A stretch of 5,219 nt of DNA. Origin: Candidatus Dadabacteria bacterium (GTDB lineage: Bacteria > Desulfobacterota_D > UBA1144 > Nemesobacterales > UBA2774). This document shows positions 1-4,814 of this stretch, piece by piece (the first letter of the stretch is position 1; each line of letters starts with the position of its first letter). The notes beneath the pieces are model-generated. The model ran no database searches and had not been told where the DNA came from. It saw only the letters and a program-made list of their open reading frames with translations. The position numbers were made by a program, and so were the translations under genes. The stretch spans positions 1 through 5,219 of the forward strand of contig JAGVLR010000067.1 in NCBI GenBank assembly GCA_020054175.1. The letters are read 5' to 3'.

Positions 1-1
1 A

Positions 2-61
2 ACGGACGAGATAAGGGATGACGGCGATGCGGTCGATGAAGTACAGGAGGCCGCAGGCTGA
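2..61 (+). CDS. C-terminal end of an upstream ABC-importer gene (partial, 5' end outside window)
   Basis: The only + strand frame without a stop in the first 60 bases gives 19 residues ending ...DDGDAVDEVQEAAG, then TGA at 59-61. The stop shares its A with the ATG of the permease (TGATG), which is the usual sign of translational coupling inside an operon. The tail is acidic and carries no diagnostic motif. From position only, the likeliest identity is the ATP-binding subunit (SsuB/TauB type) or the substrate-binding protein of the same importer; the sequence itself cannot tell these apart. The AGGAGG that serves the permease lies inside this reading frame at 45-50. Confidence 0.6.
   Translation, partial: TDEIRDDGDAVDEVQEAAG
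45..50 (+). promoter_or_regulatory. Shine-Dalgarno site of the permease gene
   Basis: A perfect AGGAGG lies 10 bases before the ATG at 61, inside the last codons of the preceding gene. It supports 61 as the start and fits coupled translation through the TGATG overlap. Confidence 0.75.
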
Positions 62-822
62 TGAAACGCAAGATAATTCTTCTTACCGTATTTTATCTTC
101 TTCTTATAGGGATATGGCAGGGCGTGGCCGCTCTTAAAATCTGGCCGCCCTATCTGTTCCCGTCGCCATTGGGCGTTTTCGATTCGTTCGTCGCCGGCTT
201 TCAGGACAACAGCTTTACAGTGGGCATCCTCGCCAGCATGAAGAGGGTTCTCATCGGATACTTCCTGTCGGTCGCGGGCGGTATTCTCATTGGGCTCGCG
301 ATAGGAAGAGTCAAGGTTCTGGATGAAACGGTCGGCACCATAGTGCTCGGTTTCCAGGCGCTCCCGAGCATATGCTGGCTGCCGATAGCGCTCCTCTGGT
401 TTGGACTCAGCGAGAGCGCGATAATACTCGTAGTCGTTCTCGGCTCGCTCTTTGCCGTGACTATCGGCGTGGATTCGGGCGTGAAGAACGTGCCGCCCAT
501 ATATCTCAGGGCGGCGCGCACGATGGGCGCGCGCGGGCTCGACCTTTACACGAAGGTCATCATCCCGGCGGCGATGCCATCGATAATAAGCGGGCTCAAG
601 CAGGGCTGGTCGTTCGCGTGGCGCGCTCTCATGGCGGGAGAGCTGCTGTATGTGAGCATCGGACTCGGACACCTGCTTACGATGGGACGAGAGCTCAACG
701 ATATAAGCCAGATTATCGCTGTTATGATCATCATCATCATAATCGGTATCGCGGTGGACAGGCTGATATTCAAGAAGCTCGAGGACCGGGTCAGGGAAAG
801 ATGGGGGCTCTTAAATGCGTAG
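61..822 (+). CDS. ABC transporter permease, SsuC/TauC/NrtB type
   Basis: This is an inner-membrane subunit of an ABC importer of the aliphatic sulfonate / taurine / nitrate family (BPD_transp_1 fold), 253 residues, the normal full length. Hydrophobic segments lie near residues 5-24, 62-82, 92-113, 118-137, 178-200 and 217-235, giving about six membrane spans. The family hallmark QALPSICWLPIALLWFG is at 99-115. The cytoplasmic EAA loop that docks on the ATPase is at about 149-174 (RAARTMGARG followed by VIIPAAMPSI). The start is supported by AGGAGG ten bases upstream and by the TGATG overlap with the previous gene. No substrate-binding protein gene follows, so it must be upstream or elsewhere. 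The substrate cannot be read from the permease: sulfonates, taurine, nitrate, pyrimidine precursors and others are all handled by this family. A short ATC repeat at 727-738 encodes a run of Ile in the last span. Confidence 0.92.
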   Translation: MKRKIILLTVFYLLLIGIWQGVAALKIWPPYLFPSPLGVFDSFVAGFQDNSFTVGILASMKRVLIGYFLSVAGGILIGLAIGRVKVLDETVGTIVLGFQALPSICWLPIALLWFGLSESAIILVVVLGSLFAVTIGVDSGVKNVPPIYLRAARTMGARGLDLYTKVIIPAAMPSIISGLKQGWSFAWRALMAGELLYVSIGLGHLLTMGRELNDISQIIAVMIIIIIIGIAVDRLIFKKLEDRVRERWGLLNA

Positions 823-910
823 GGCTTTCATCGACAATTCCGGGAGATTGCTCGGATACGGCGTCAGACTGCGCGGCACTTACTATTGTCGCTCCATGCC
901 AGGCGGCTAG
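815..910 (+). CDS. Possible 31-residue peptide, TYYCR motif copy 1
   Basis: This is a short frame whose ATG lies inside the last codons of the permease (ATGCGTAG, overlapping its stop). GGGGG at 803-807 could be a weak ribosome site seven bases upstream. The peptide starts MRRAFIDNSG and ends VRLRGTYYCRSMPGG. I do not recognise it. The case for coding is the second frame at 1121-1246, which ends IRNRATYYCRPARG. Across the five TYYCR codons the two copies differ at four bases, and every difference is synonymous. There is no membrane segment or signal peptide; the peptide is basic with one Cys. It could be a small regulatory peptide, a RiPP-type precursor or a relic. Alternatively it could be noncoding, because some of the likeness after the motif (GCCAGG) lies in a different frame in the two copies. 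Codon position in an operon favours translation but does not prove it. Confidence 0.35.
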   Translation: MRRAFIDNSGRLLGYGVRLRGTYYCRSMPGG

Positions 911-960
911 TTTGGCTTTCTGATTACAAGCGTATTTTCCCTTCAGTATGAGGGCGAGAT

Positions 961-1027
961 TGGCCCTTTACAGGAGAGCTGCGGATAGACTCCGCAAAAG
1001 TGCGGGCTCTTTGCATGTAAGGGCGCC
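961..1027 (+). ncRNA. Candidate structured RNA element with alternative hairpins
   Basis: Nested complementary arms can be drawn by hand. The outer helix is 963-972 with 1016-1024 (GCCCTT, one bulged T, ACA against TGTAAGGGC). The middle helix is 975-979 AGAGC with 1006-1010 GCTCT, extended by G-U pairs. The inner hairpin is GCGGA 981-985 with TCCGC 991-995. A competing hairpin, CCGCA 992-996 with TGCGG 1001-1005 and an AAAG loop, reuses the 3' arm of the inner hairpin, so two exclusive folds are possible. There is no match to a riboswitch class that I know. It could be a cis-regulatory element, a small RNA, an intergenic palindromic repeat, or chance folding in GC-rich DNA. Confidence 0.35.
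967..977 (+). repeat. 11-base direct repeat TTTACAGGAGA, copy 1
   Basis: Identical to 1393-1403, where the same bases form the ribosome site of the gene at 1411. Here no start codon lies at a useful distance, so it looks like a non-functional or displaced copy of that leader. It may also simply reflect a common Shine-Dalgarno word. Confidence 0.5.
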
Positions 1028-1028
1028 A

Positions 1029-1040
1029 AACGGCGGAGCT
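1029..1040 (+). repeat. 12-base direct repeat AACGGCGGAGCT, copy 1
   Basis: Exact match to 1361-1372, 332 bases downstream. Both copies follow a GCGGA/TCCGC-type hairpin by a similar distance (about 48 and 51 bases), and both are followed by a GCGAA-containing stretch and a T run. Confidence 0.6.
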
Positions 1041-1120
1041 GCATGCGAGCGAAGAGCGGTTTTCAAGAGAGGCGGGAAGTGAGATTTAAAGCGGCAAAAC
1101 ATAAACCGGAGAAAACGGCG

Positions 1121-1246
1121 ATGAAAATGATAACTGGTATGAGTCTCGCACGGGGCACAGGCGCCGGGCACCCGGAAACGGCGGGCCTGGTCAGGCACTC
1201 CATCAGAAACAGGGCTACGTATTATTGTAGACCCGCCAGGGGATAG
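1121..1246 (+). CDS. Possible 41-residue peptide, TYYCR motif copy 2
   Basis: This short frame begins MKMITGMSLARGTGAG and ends IRNRATYYCRPARG before TAG at 1244-1246. I chose the ATG at 1121 because GGAG at 1108-1111 sits nine bases upstream. In-frame ATGs also occur at 1043, 1127 and 1139, and the 1043 start would give 67 residues but has only a cramped GGAG before it. The C-terminal ten residues align with copy 1 as [VI]-R-x-R-[GA]-T-Y-Y-C-R. Upstream of that the two peptides share little. Product and function are unknown. If genuine, the selected part is the short basic, aromatic, Cys-containing tail, which would be unusual for a stable folded protein and more like a signal, leader or modified peptide. 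The alternative is a diverged noncoding repeat. Confidence 0.3.
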   Translation: MKMITGMSLARGTGAGHPETAGLVRHSIRNRATYYCRPARG

Positions 1247-1263
1247 TTCTTACCGAATATAGG

Positions 1264-1278
1264 GAAGACCCGGCCGGG
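1264..1278 (+). repeat. Imperfect 15-base direct repeat, copy 1 (GAAGACC-GGCCGG core)
   Basis: It matches 1325-1339 at 13 of 15 positions. The two copies flank the GC-rich hairpin at 1308-1324. The heptamer CGAATAT also occurs just before this copy (1254-1260) and just after the second (1347-1353). Confidence 0.5.
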
Positions 1279-1282
1279 CCTG

Positions 1283-1344
1283 AAAACGGGCCGCTCCCGG
1301 GGCAGGGCGCGGAGGCTCTCCGCGGAAGACCGGGCCGGTTTTTT
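1283..1344 (+). terminator. Probable intrinsic terminator ahead of the 222-residue protein gene
   Basis: AAAAC 1283-1287 can pair with GTTTT 1338-1342, and GGCC 1289-1292 with GGCC 1333-1336, with one G-G mismatch between. Inside is a perfect seven-pair hairpin, CGCGGAG 1308-1314 with CTCCGCG 1318-1324. Six Ts at 1339-1344 follow the 3' arm. The stem is imperfect and the loop long, so this is weaker than the terminator at 3554-3594. It would end transcription from the importer operon and the small peptide frames. Confidence 0.4.
1325..1339 (+). repeat. Imperfect 15-base direct repeat, copy 2
   Basis: Partner of 1264-1278 (13 of 15 bases the same). It forms the 3' arm of the terminator-like structure and runs into its T tract. 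Confidence 0.5.
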
Positions 1345-1360
1345 GACGAATATCGGCTCT

Positions 1361-1372
1361 AACGGCGGAGCT
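1361..1372 (+). repeat. 12-base direct repeat AACGGCGGAGCT, copy 2
   Basis: Exact copy of 1029-1040, lying in the leader of the gene at 1411, 39 bases before its ATG. Confidence 0.6.
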
Positions 1373-1392
1373 CTGCGCGAAAACAGGAATTT

Positions 1393-1403
1393 TTTACAGG
1401 AGA
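1393..1403 (+). repeat. Direct repeat TTTACAGGAGA, copy 2, containing the ribosome site for 1411
   Basis: Exact copy of 967-977. The AGGAG core at 1398-1402 lies eight bases before the ATG at 1411 and settles that start. Confidence 0.6.
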
Positions 1404-1410
1404 AAGCAAG

Positions 1411-2079
1411 ATGAAATCCGAAGATACGATCAGAGTAGCGCTCGAGGAATGGGAGAAAATAAGGACGTCTTTATCGGAGATCGGGGACATCGGGGATCTC
1501 GATCTCGAGCCGGAGCTCAGCTTCAAGCCATCGAGAGGCTATAACGGAATCTATCTCGTTAACAGCCTCAACAGGTTCAGCGCCGAGTTCCCTGAGAAGG
1601 GGTATTTCACGCCTGAGGCGGCTTACGTATACGTGAACCTCGCAGGCTATGCGGGCGCCAGGCTCGGGCTCGAAGACAATTTCGCCGAGAGCTTCGGCAG
1701 CGGCTACAGCTGGGTGAGAACGGGGTTCTTCGACGTGTATTACGCCGAGGATCACAGGAGCATCATCAAGCAGCTTCTCTTTTTCCAGACCTTTTACCCC
1801 GTCGAGGGCGATTTCCACTGGACGTTCGAATCGGGCGAAGCGAAGGATAAGCTTAAGAGAGTTTTCACCGGCTTCCTTCTCTGGCAGGAGAACCCGGCCG
1901 AGTATGTTAAGGGGCTCAGGTCTTTCAGGGAGAAGCTGGAGCCGCTCAGGCGCGGACTTTCGAAGGCGCTGGGCGTGCCGATAATGGAGCGCACCAGAAG
2001 CTCCGGCCTTAAGTATACGAAGTATGCGCAGCCTGAATCAGGGCTTTCCGGAGGAGAGCAGCGCTTCAGGCCGCGTTAA
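1411..2079 (+). CDS. Hypothetical protein, 222 residues, unrecognised family
   Basis: I do not recognise this protein. It looks like a genuine gene: a good AGGAG ribosome site, codon use like its neighbours, and a clean TAA stop. There is no signal peptide and no membrane span, so it is probably cytoplasmic. Residues 1-40 are acidic and predicted helical, with a small internal repetition (EIGDIGDLDLE, 23-33). Residues 44-160 form the likely folded core, rich in aromatics, with GYSWVRTGFFDVYYAEDH at 98-115, LLFFQTFYP at 122-130 and FHWTF at 135-139. Residues 161-185 look helical and charged. The last 30 residues are Gly, Ser, Arg rich and probably disordered. The porin gene begins 40 bases after its stop, so the two may share a transcript. 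No catalytic motif is evident, and no function is assigned. Confidence 0.8.
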   Translation: MKSEDTIRVALEEWEKIRTSLSEIGDIGDLDLEPELSFKPSRGYNGIYLVNSLNRFSAEFPEKGYFTPEAAYVYVNLAGYAGARLGLEDNFAESFGSGYSWVRTGFFDVYYAEDHRSIIKQLLFFQTFYPVEGDFHWTFESGEAKDKLKRVFTGFLLWQENPAEYVKGLRSFREKLEPLRRGLSKALGVPIMERTRSSGLKYTKYAQPESGLSGGEQRFRPR

Positions 2080-2104
2080 CGCAGGTCAGTATAAAAAAGA
2101 CTCA

Positions 2105-2112
2105 GAGGAGGG
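2105..2112 (+). promoter_or_regulatory. Shine-Dalgarno site of the porin gene
   Basis: GAGGAGGG ends seven bases before the ATG at 2120 and is among the strongest ribosome sites in the window, in keeping with an abundant outer-membrane protein. Confidence 0.8.
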
Positions 2113-2119
2113 TAGTTAG

Positions 2120-3511
2120 ATGATAAGTAAGTTTACGAAGTATGTCGGGGCGTTCGCCTTGCTGCTGGTACTTGTTTTCCCGGCGAGCTCGAATGCTCAA
2201 TCGACAAAGAAGCAGATCGAAGACCTGCAGAAGCAGATCGAGATACTGCAGCAGCAGAACCAGCAGCAGATAGAGGCCCTGAAGCAGCAGATAGATCAGC
2301 TTCAGGCCGACAGGGTGGCGGACCAGGAGAAGGTAACCAAGATCGTCGCCGAATCCCAGAAGAAGGACGAGGATGCATGGTATAACAGTTTTCTCGCCAA
2401 GTACGACAAGGGATTCACCTTCCAGAGCGGCGACGGAAACTACAAGCTGAGGATAAGGGTTAACGCCCAGACGCAGCTCTCGGTCAACGACACGGACGAA
2501 GAGCTTACGTCGACCAATTTTCGCGTGAGAAGGCTCCAGTTCAGGTTCGACGGTAACGCGTTCAAGCCGTGGTTCCTCTACTACATCATGTTCGACGCGG
2601 CCAGCAGCACGATTCTCCGGGACGCGTACTTCACGTTCGCTTACCAGAAGGAATTTTCGCCGAGGGTCGGCCAGTGGAAGGTTCCCTTCTACAAGGAAGA
2701 GCTGACGTCTTCGACTTCGCTTCAGCTCGTGGAAAGGTCCATCGTCAACGAGGAGTTCACGCTCGAAAGGGACCGCGGTTTAGCGGTTCAGGGCGGCCTC
2801 GGGGCGAACAACAACTTCTCCTACGCGCTGGGCGTGTACAACAGCGACGGGCTCAACGGCACGAGCGTCGATTCGAACCTGCTCTACGCGGGAAGGCTGC
2901 AGCTCGGTATAGGCGGAGACGACGGCAAGTTCAACCCGAACGGCCAGTTCGCCACGGCAAGGGCATACGAAGCGGTTCCGAACTTCGCAAAGGTGCCGAC
3001 GTTTATATTCGGCGCGGCGGTCGCGACCCTGCCGGGGCTCGATTGCGCGAGAAAGACGCCCAACGGCCAGGTGTGCCAAAGGGTCGACGAGCTCGGATTC
3101 CCGCAGTCGAACTTCACGACTGTGACGGGCGACGTCAACTTCAAGACGGCGTTCTTCAGCGTCGAGGGCGAATATGTGGGCAGGTGGCTTTCTCCGGATT
3201 CAGGTCCGCAGGGCACAGCCTACGACCAGGGCTTCAACGTCCAGAGCGGCGTGTTCGTGCTGCCGAAGACTGTGGAGCTCGCGGGAAGGTTCTCGTACAT
3301 CGCTTACGATACGTCGTCGAGCGTAGTCCCGGTGGATACGAGCGTTTCCGATTCGAGCTGGGCCATAACGCCGGGCCTGAACTATTACCTGTCGAGAGAT
3401 CACAGGTGGAAGGTTCAGGTCGATTATTCGTTTATCAGAAACACCTTCACGCAGGGCGCTCCGGATATAGACGAGAACATTTTCAGGGCCCAGCTGCAGG
3501 CGTATTTTTAA
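2120..3511 (+). CDS. Outer-membrane porin, OprO/OprP (phosphate-selective porin) family
   Basis: A 463-residue exported beta-barrel protein, about the usual length. Residues 1-26 are a Sec signal: basic N-terminus, Leu/Val core, cleavage after SNA and before Gln27. Residues 31-80 are a Gln-rich heptad coiled coil (KQIEDLQKQIEIL onwards), as in porins that trimerise or reach toward peptidoglycan. From about 98 the barrel begins. Family-like blocks are KLRIRVNAQTQL (109-120), FRVRRLQFRFDG (134-145), WFLYYIMFD (151-159), RDAYFTF (167-173) and RVGQWKVPF (182-190). The protein ends QLQAYF, with the terminal Phe recognised by the BAM machinery. Membership does not prove phosphate selectivity; many homologues are general or of unknown specificity. 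Two Cys, 309 and 319, frame a short segment probably in an extracellular loop and could form a disulphide. A strong terminator follows within 45 bases. Confidence 0.85.
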   Translation: MISKFTKYVGAFALLLVLVFPASSNAQSTKKQIEDLQKQIEILQQQNQQQIEALKQQIDQLQADRVADQEKVTKIVAESQKKDEDAWYNSFLAKYDKGFTFQSGDGNYKLRIRVNAQTQLSVNDTDEELTSTNFRVRRLQFRFDGNAFKPWFLYYIMFDAASSTILRDAYFTFAYQKEFSPRVGQWKVPFYKEELTSSTSLQLVERSIVNEEFTLERDRGLAVQGGLGANNNFSYALGVYNSDGLNGTSVDSNLLYAGRLQLGIGGDDGKFNPNGQFATARAYEAVPNFAKVPTFIFGAAVATLPGLDCARKTPNGQVCQRVDELGFPQSNFTTVTGDVNFKTAFFSVEGEYVGRWLSPDSGPQGTAYDQGFNVQSGVFVLPKTVELAGRFSYIAYDTSSSVVPVDTSVSDSSWAITPGLNYYLSRDHRWKVQVDYSFIRNTFTQGAPDIDENIFRAQLQAYF

Positions 3512-3553
3512 CCTGAAAGAAAAGACAGTACTCTCCCATTACCTCCTTTAGCG

Positions 3554-3594
3554 AACCTGCCGCCTGTGAAAACAGCGCGGCAGGTTTCTTTTTT
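3554..3594 (+). terminator. Intrinsic terminator after the porin gene
   Basis: A perfect ten-pair stem, AACCTGCCGC 3554-3563 with GCGGCAGGTT 3577-3586, is extended by CTGT/ACAG (3564-3567 with 3572-3575) capped by a GAAA tetraloop, with one bulged C at 3576. TTTCTTTTTT follows (3585-3594). This is a textbook rho-independent terminator, separating the porin unit from the glycosyltransferase gene. Confidence 0.93.
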
Positions 3595-3650
3595 GGTCGA
3601 ACCGGTCTTTTTCGAGCCCGGGCGCGGCTCCGATTTATTTGCTCCGGGGT

Positions 3651-3679
3651 TTCACTTATCTTCGGCGGCAGTTTATATT
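3651..3679 (+). promoter_or_regulatory. Candidate sigma70-type promoter for the glycosyltransferase gene
   Basis: TTCACT at 3651-3656 (four of six matches to TTGACA) and TATATT at 3674-3679 (five of six to TATAAT) are separated by 17 bases. It lies downstream of the porin terminator and about 57 bases ahead of the ATG at 3736, as expected for a separately transcribed gene. Confidence 0.4.
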
Positions 3680-3735
3680 CGTAATATGCCGGGCCGGTGC
3701 ATCGGGGTCCGGACGGGGAGCGTTAAGGCCGCGGC

Positions 3736-4725
3736 ATGTTTTTCCGGGAACTTTTAAAGGAGAGTGGGGGCGTTATAGTCTCACGCAGGAACTCGGGTTT
3801 CGGCGACAATCTGCTCGCCGCGGCCAACGCCTGGCGCTACGCCCGGGCGACAGGGAGGAGCCTCGCTATACTCTGGACGCGCTCCCGCTATCTCGAAGAC
3901 CCGGCCGAAAACGCCTTCCCGAAGTTCTTCGCAATCCCTGAAAACGTCGGCGGCGTCAGGGTAATAGCCCCGCCCCGCGTGGACATCCTTTCGATGCTTC
4001 TTCTGAGGCTCTCCTTCGCTCTTTCTCCGCGTCCGGACGCAGGGCTATTCGGTGCTCGCCTGCTTTCGGCGCTCGGCATGGACGGCGGCCTGATGTTGAA
4101 GAGTGAAAGCAGGAGGAGGGAGGCCGTGATAGACGGCATCGTAGAGGGGCTTACTGACGTGAAGCCGGGGATACTCGTAACACAGGGCTGCTACGGGCCG
4201 AAGGACGAGCTAAAGCCGTTTTTCGACGCCGTTCGGCTCGCGCCGCGTCTCGCCGGAATCGCCGACGATTTCGCCCGGGAGAATTTCGCAGGGAAGAAGG
4301 TTGTAGGCGTTCACGTGAGGTACTACGGTCCGCACCTGCCGGTATCCAATCACACGCCCTACTGGAGGGAGTGGAAACCCGGAATCAAGGCGTGCATAGA
4401 CGGGATTAATAAGGCGCGGGACATGGCGGGCGGCGGGGAGCAGGCCGTAGTATTCCTTTCGACGGATTCCCGGCCCGTAGAGGAGCTTCTGACGCGCTCC
4501 GTCAGGGGCGTCGTCACGTATCCCAAGCCTTTCGGGCGAAATTTCGGGGGCGAGCTTCACGACGAGCTTCCAGTCGAGACGGCGGAGGCGAGCGCGATAG
4601 AGATGTTTCTCCTTGCGAGGAGCGACGTGCTATTCAGATATCCGCCCGGGTCGTGGTTTTCACACTACGCGAGCCTTTACGCGGGACGCGTCCTGACCGT
4701 CGGCGAGCCGCCGCCCGGAGAATAA
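3736..4725 (+). CDS. NodZ/GT23-like glycosyltransferase (putative fucosyltransferase fold)
   Basis: A 329-residue soluble protein resembling the NodZ/FUT8 group of GDP-fucose-dependent transferases, which add fucose to chitin oligomers or N-glycan cores in known members. Visible signs are an N-terminal SRRNSGFGDNLLAAANAWRYA (16-36) like the NodZ entry motif, then GRSLAILW (40-47). GVHVRYYG (191-198) matches the HxR nucleotide-sugar motif, FLSTDS is at 240-245, and DVLFRYPPGSWFSHYASL (297-314) matches the C-terminal conserved block. There is no signal peptide or membrane span, so it probably acts in the cytoplasm on an envelope polysaccharide or lipid-linked precursor. No other glycan genes are in the window, and donor and acceptor are inferred only from family. 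The start is the least certain part: the ribosome site before 3736 is modest (GGGGAG 3715-3720, AAGG 3725-3728). Confidence 0.65.
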   Translation: MFFRELLKESGGVIVSRRNSGFGDNLLAAANAWRYARATGRSLAILWTRSRYLEDPAENAFPKFFAIPENVGGVRVIAPPRVDILSMLLLRLSFALSPRPDAGLFGARLLSALGMDGGLMLKSESRRREAVIDGIVEGLTDVKPGILVTQGCYGPKDELKPFFDAVRLAPRLAGIADDFARENFAGKKVVGVHVRYYGPHLPVSNHTPYWREWKPGIKACIDGINKARDMAGGGEQAVVFLSTDSRPVEELLTRSVRGVVTYPKPFGRNFGGELHDELPVETAEASAIEMFLLARSDVLFRYPPGSWFSHYASLYAGRVLTVGEPPPGE

Positions 4726-4785
4726 AATTTCACGTCTTAACTTCCCTTTCACATATATCCTGAATACTTATCGGATGGCGGAGGA

Positions 4786-4791
4786 TATAAT
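4786..4791 (+). promoter_or_regulatory. Perfect -10 box (TATAAT) ahead of the MaoC-domain gene
   Basis: TATAAT fits consensus exactly, 23 bases before the ATG at 4815. No good -35 lies at 16-18 bases; the upstream bases (TGAATACTT region, 4761-4769) match poorly. If used, the transcript would begin near 4798 with a leader of under 20 bases. The sequence could also be a chance AT-rich word. Confidence 0.4.
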
Positions 4792-4798
4792 TTATTGG

Positions 4799-4805
4799 AA
4801 AGGAG
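4799..4805 (+). promoter_or_regulatory. Shine-Dalgarno site of the MaoC-domain gene
   Basis: AAAGGAG ends nine bases before the ATG at 4815 and fixes that start. GGAG 4802-4805 could pair with CTCC 4811-4814 just before the ATG, but four pairs are probably too weak to matter. Confidence 0.75.
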
Positions 4806-4814
4806 CTACCCTCC

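Larger units (their letters stand above)
823..1410. other. 588-base stretch without a conventional gene; contents summarised
   Basis: Between the permease and the 222-residue protein there is no long credible gene. It holds the rest of the first TYYCR peptide frame (to 910), a foldable segment at 961-1027, a second TYYCR frame (1121-1246), a GC-rich imperfect repeat and T-tailed structure (1264-1344), and two pairs of exact 11-12 base direct repeats. I looked for tmRNA, RNase P RNA, 6S and tRNA hallmarks on both strands and saw none. No convincing sigma70 promoter for the gene at 1411 could be picked out. Confidence 0.6.

Noticed and set aside
727..744. ATC trinucleotide repeat as a phase-variation tract
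   Set aside because: Units are three bases, so length change would not shift the frame, and the run is only four perfect units within a membrane span where Ile runs are normal.
372..923. Open frame of 183 residues overlapping the permease
   Set aside because: Low-complexity composition (His and Arg runs from the ATC repeat and GC codons), no ribosome site, and the permease frame accounts for the sequence.
1015..1020. Minimal start-stop frame ATG TAA in the structured RNA segment
   Set aside because: The nearest AGGAG is about 38 bases upstream, so initiation is unlikely; six bases are easily met by chance.
968..1198. Minus-strand frame of 76 residues across the structured intergenic region
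   Set aside because: No ribosome site, no recognisable motif, and composition typical of random GC-rich sequence.
823..1345. Possible tmRNA, RNase P RNA or 6S RNA gene in the long gap
   Set aside because: None of the conserved landmarks was found: no GAGGAAAGTCC block, no tmRNA tRNA-like ends or tag, and no tRNA T-loop.
2569..3516. Long Arg-rich open frame (315 residues) in another frame of the porin gene
   Set aside because: It is a GC-driven shadow: the porin frame has a signal peptide, barrel motifs, a ribosome site and a terminal Phe, while this frame has extreme Arg content and no ribosome site.
3566..3757. 63-residue frame starting in the porin terminator
   Set aside because: Its ATG-equivalent start lies in the terminator loop region, it has no ribosome site, and it overlaps the promoter and start of the glycosyltransferase gene.
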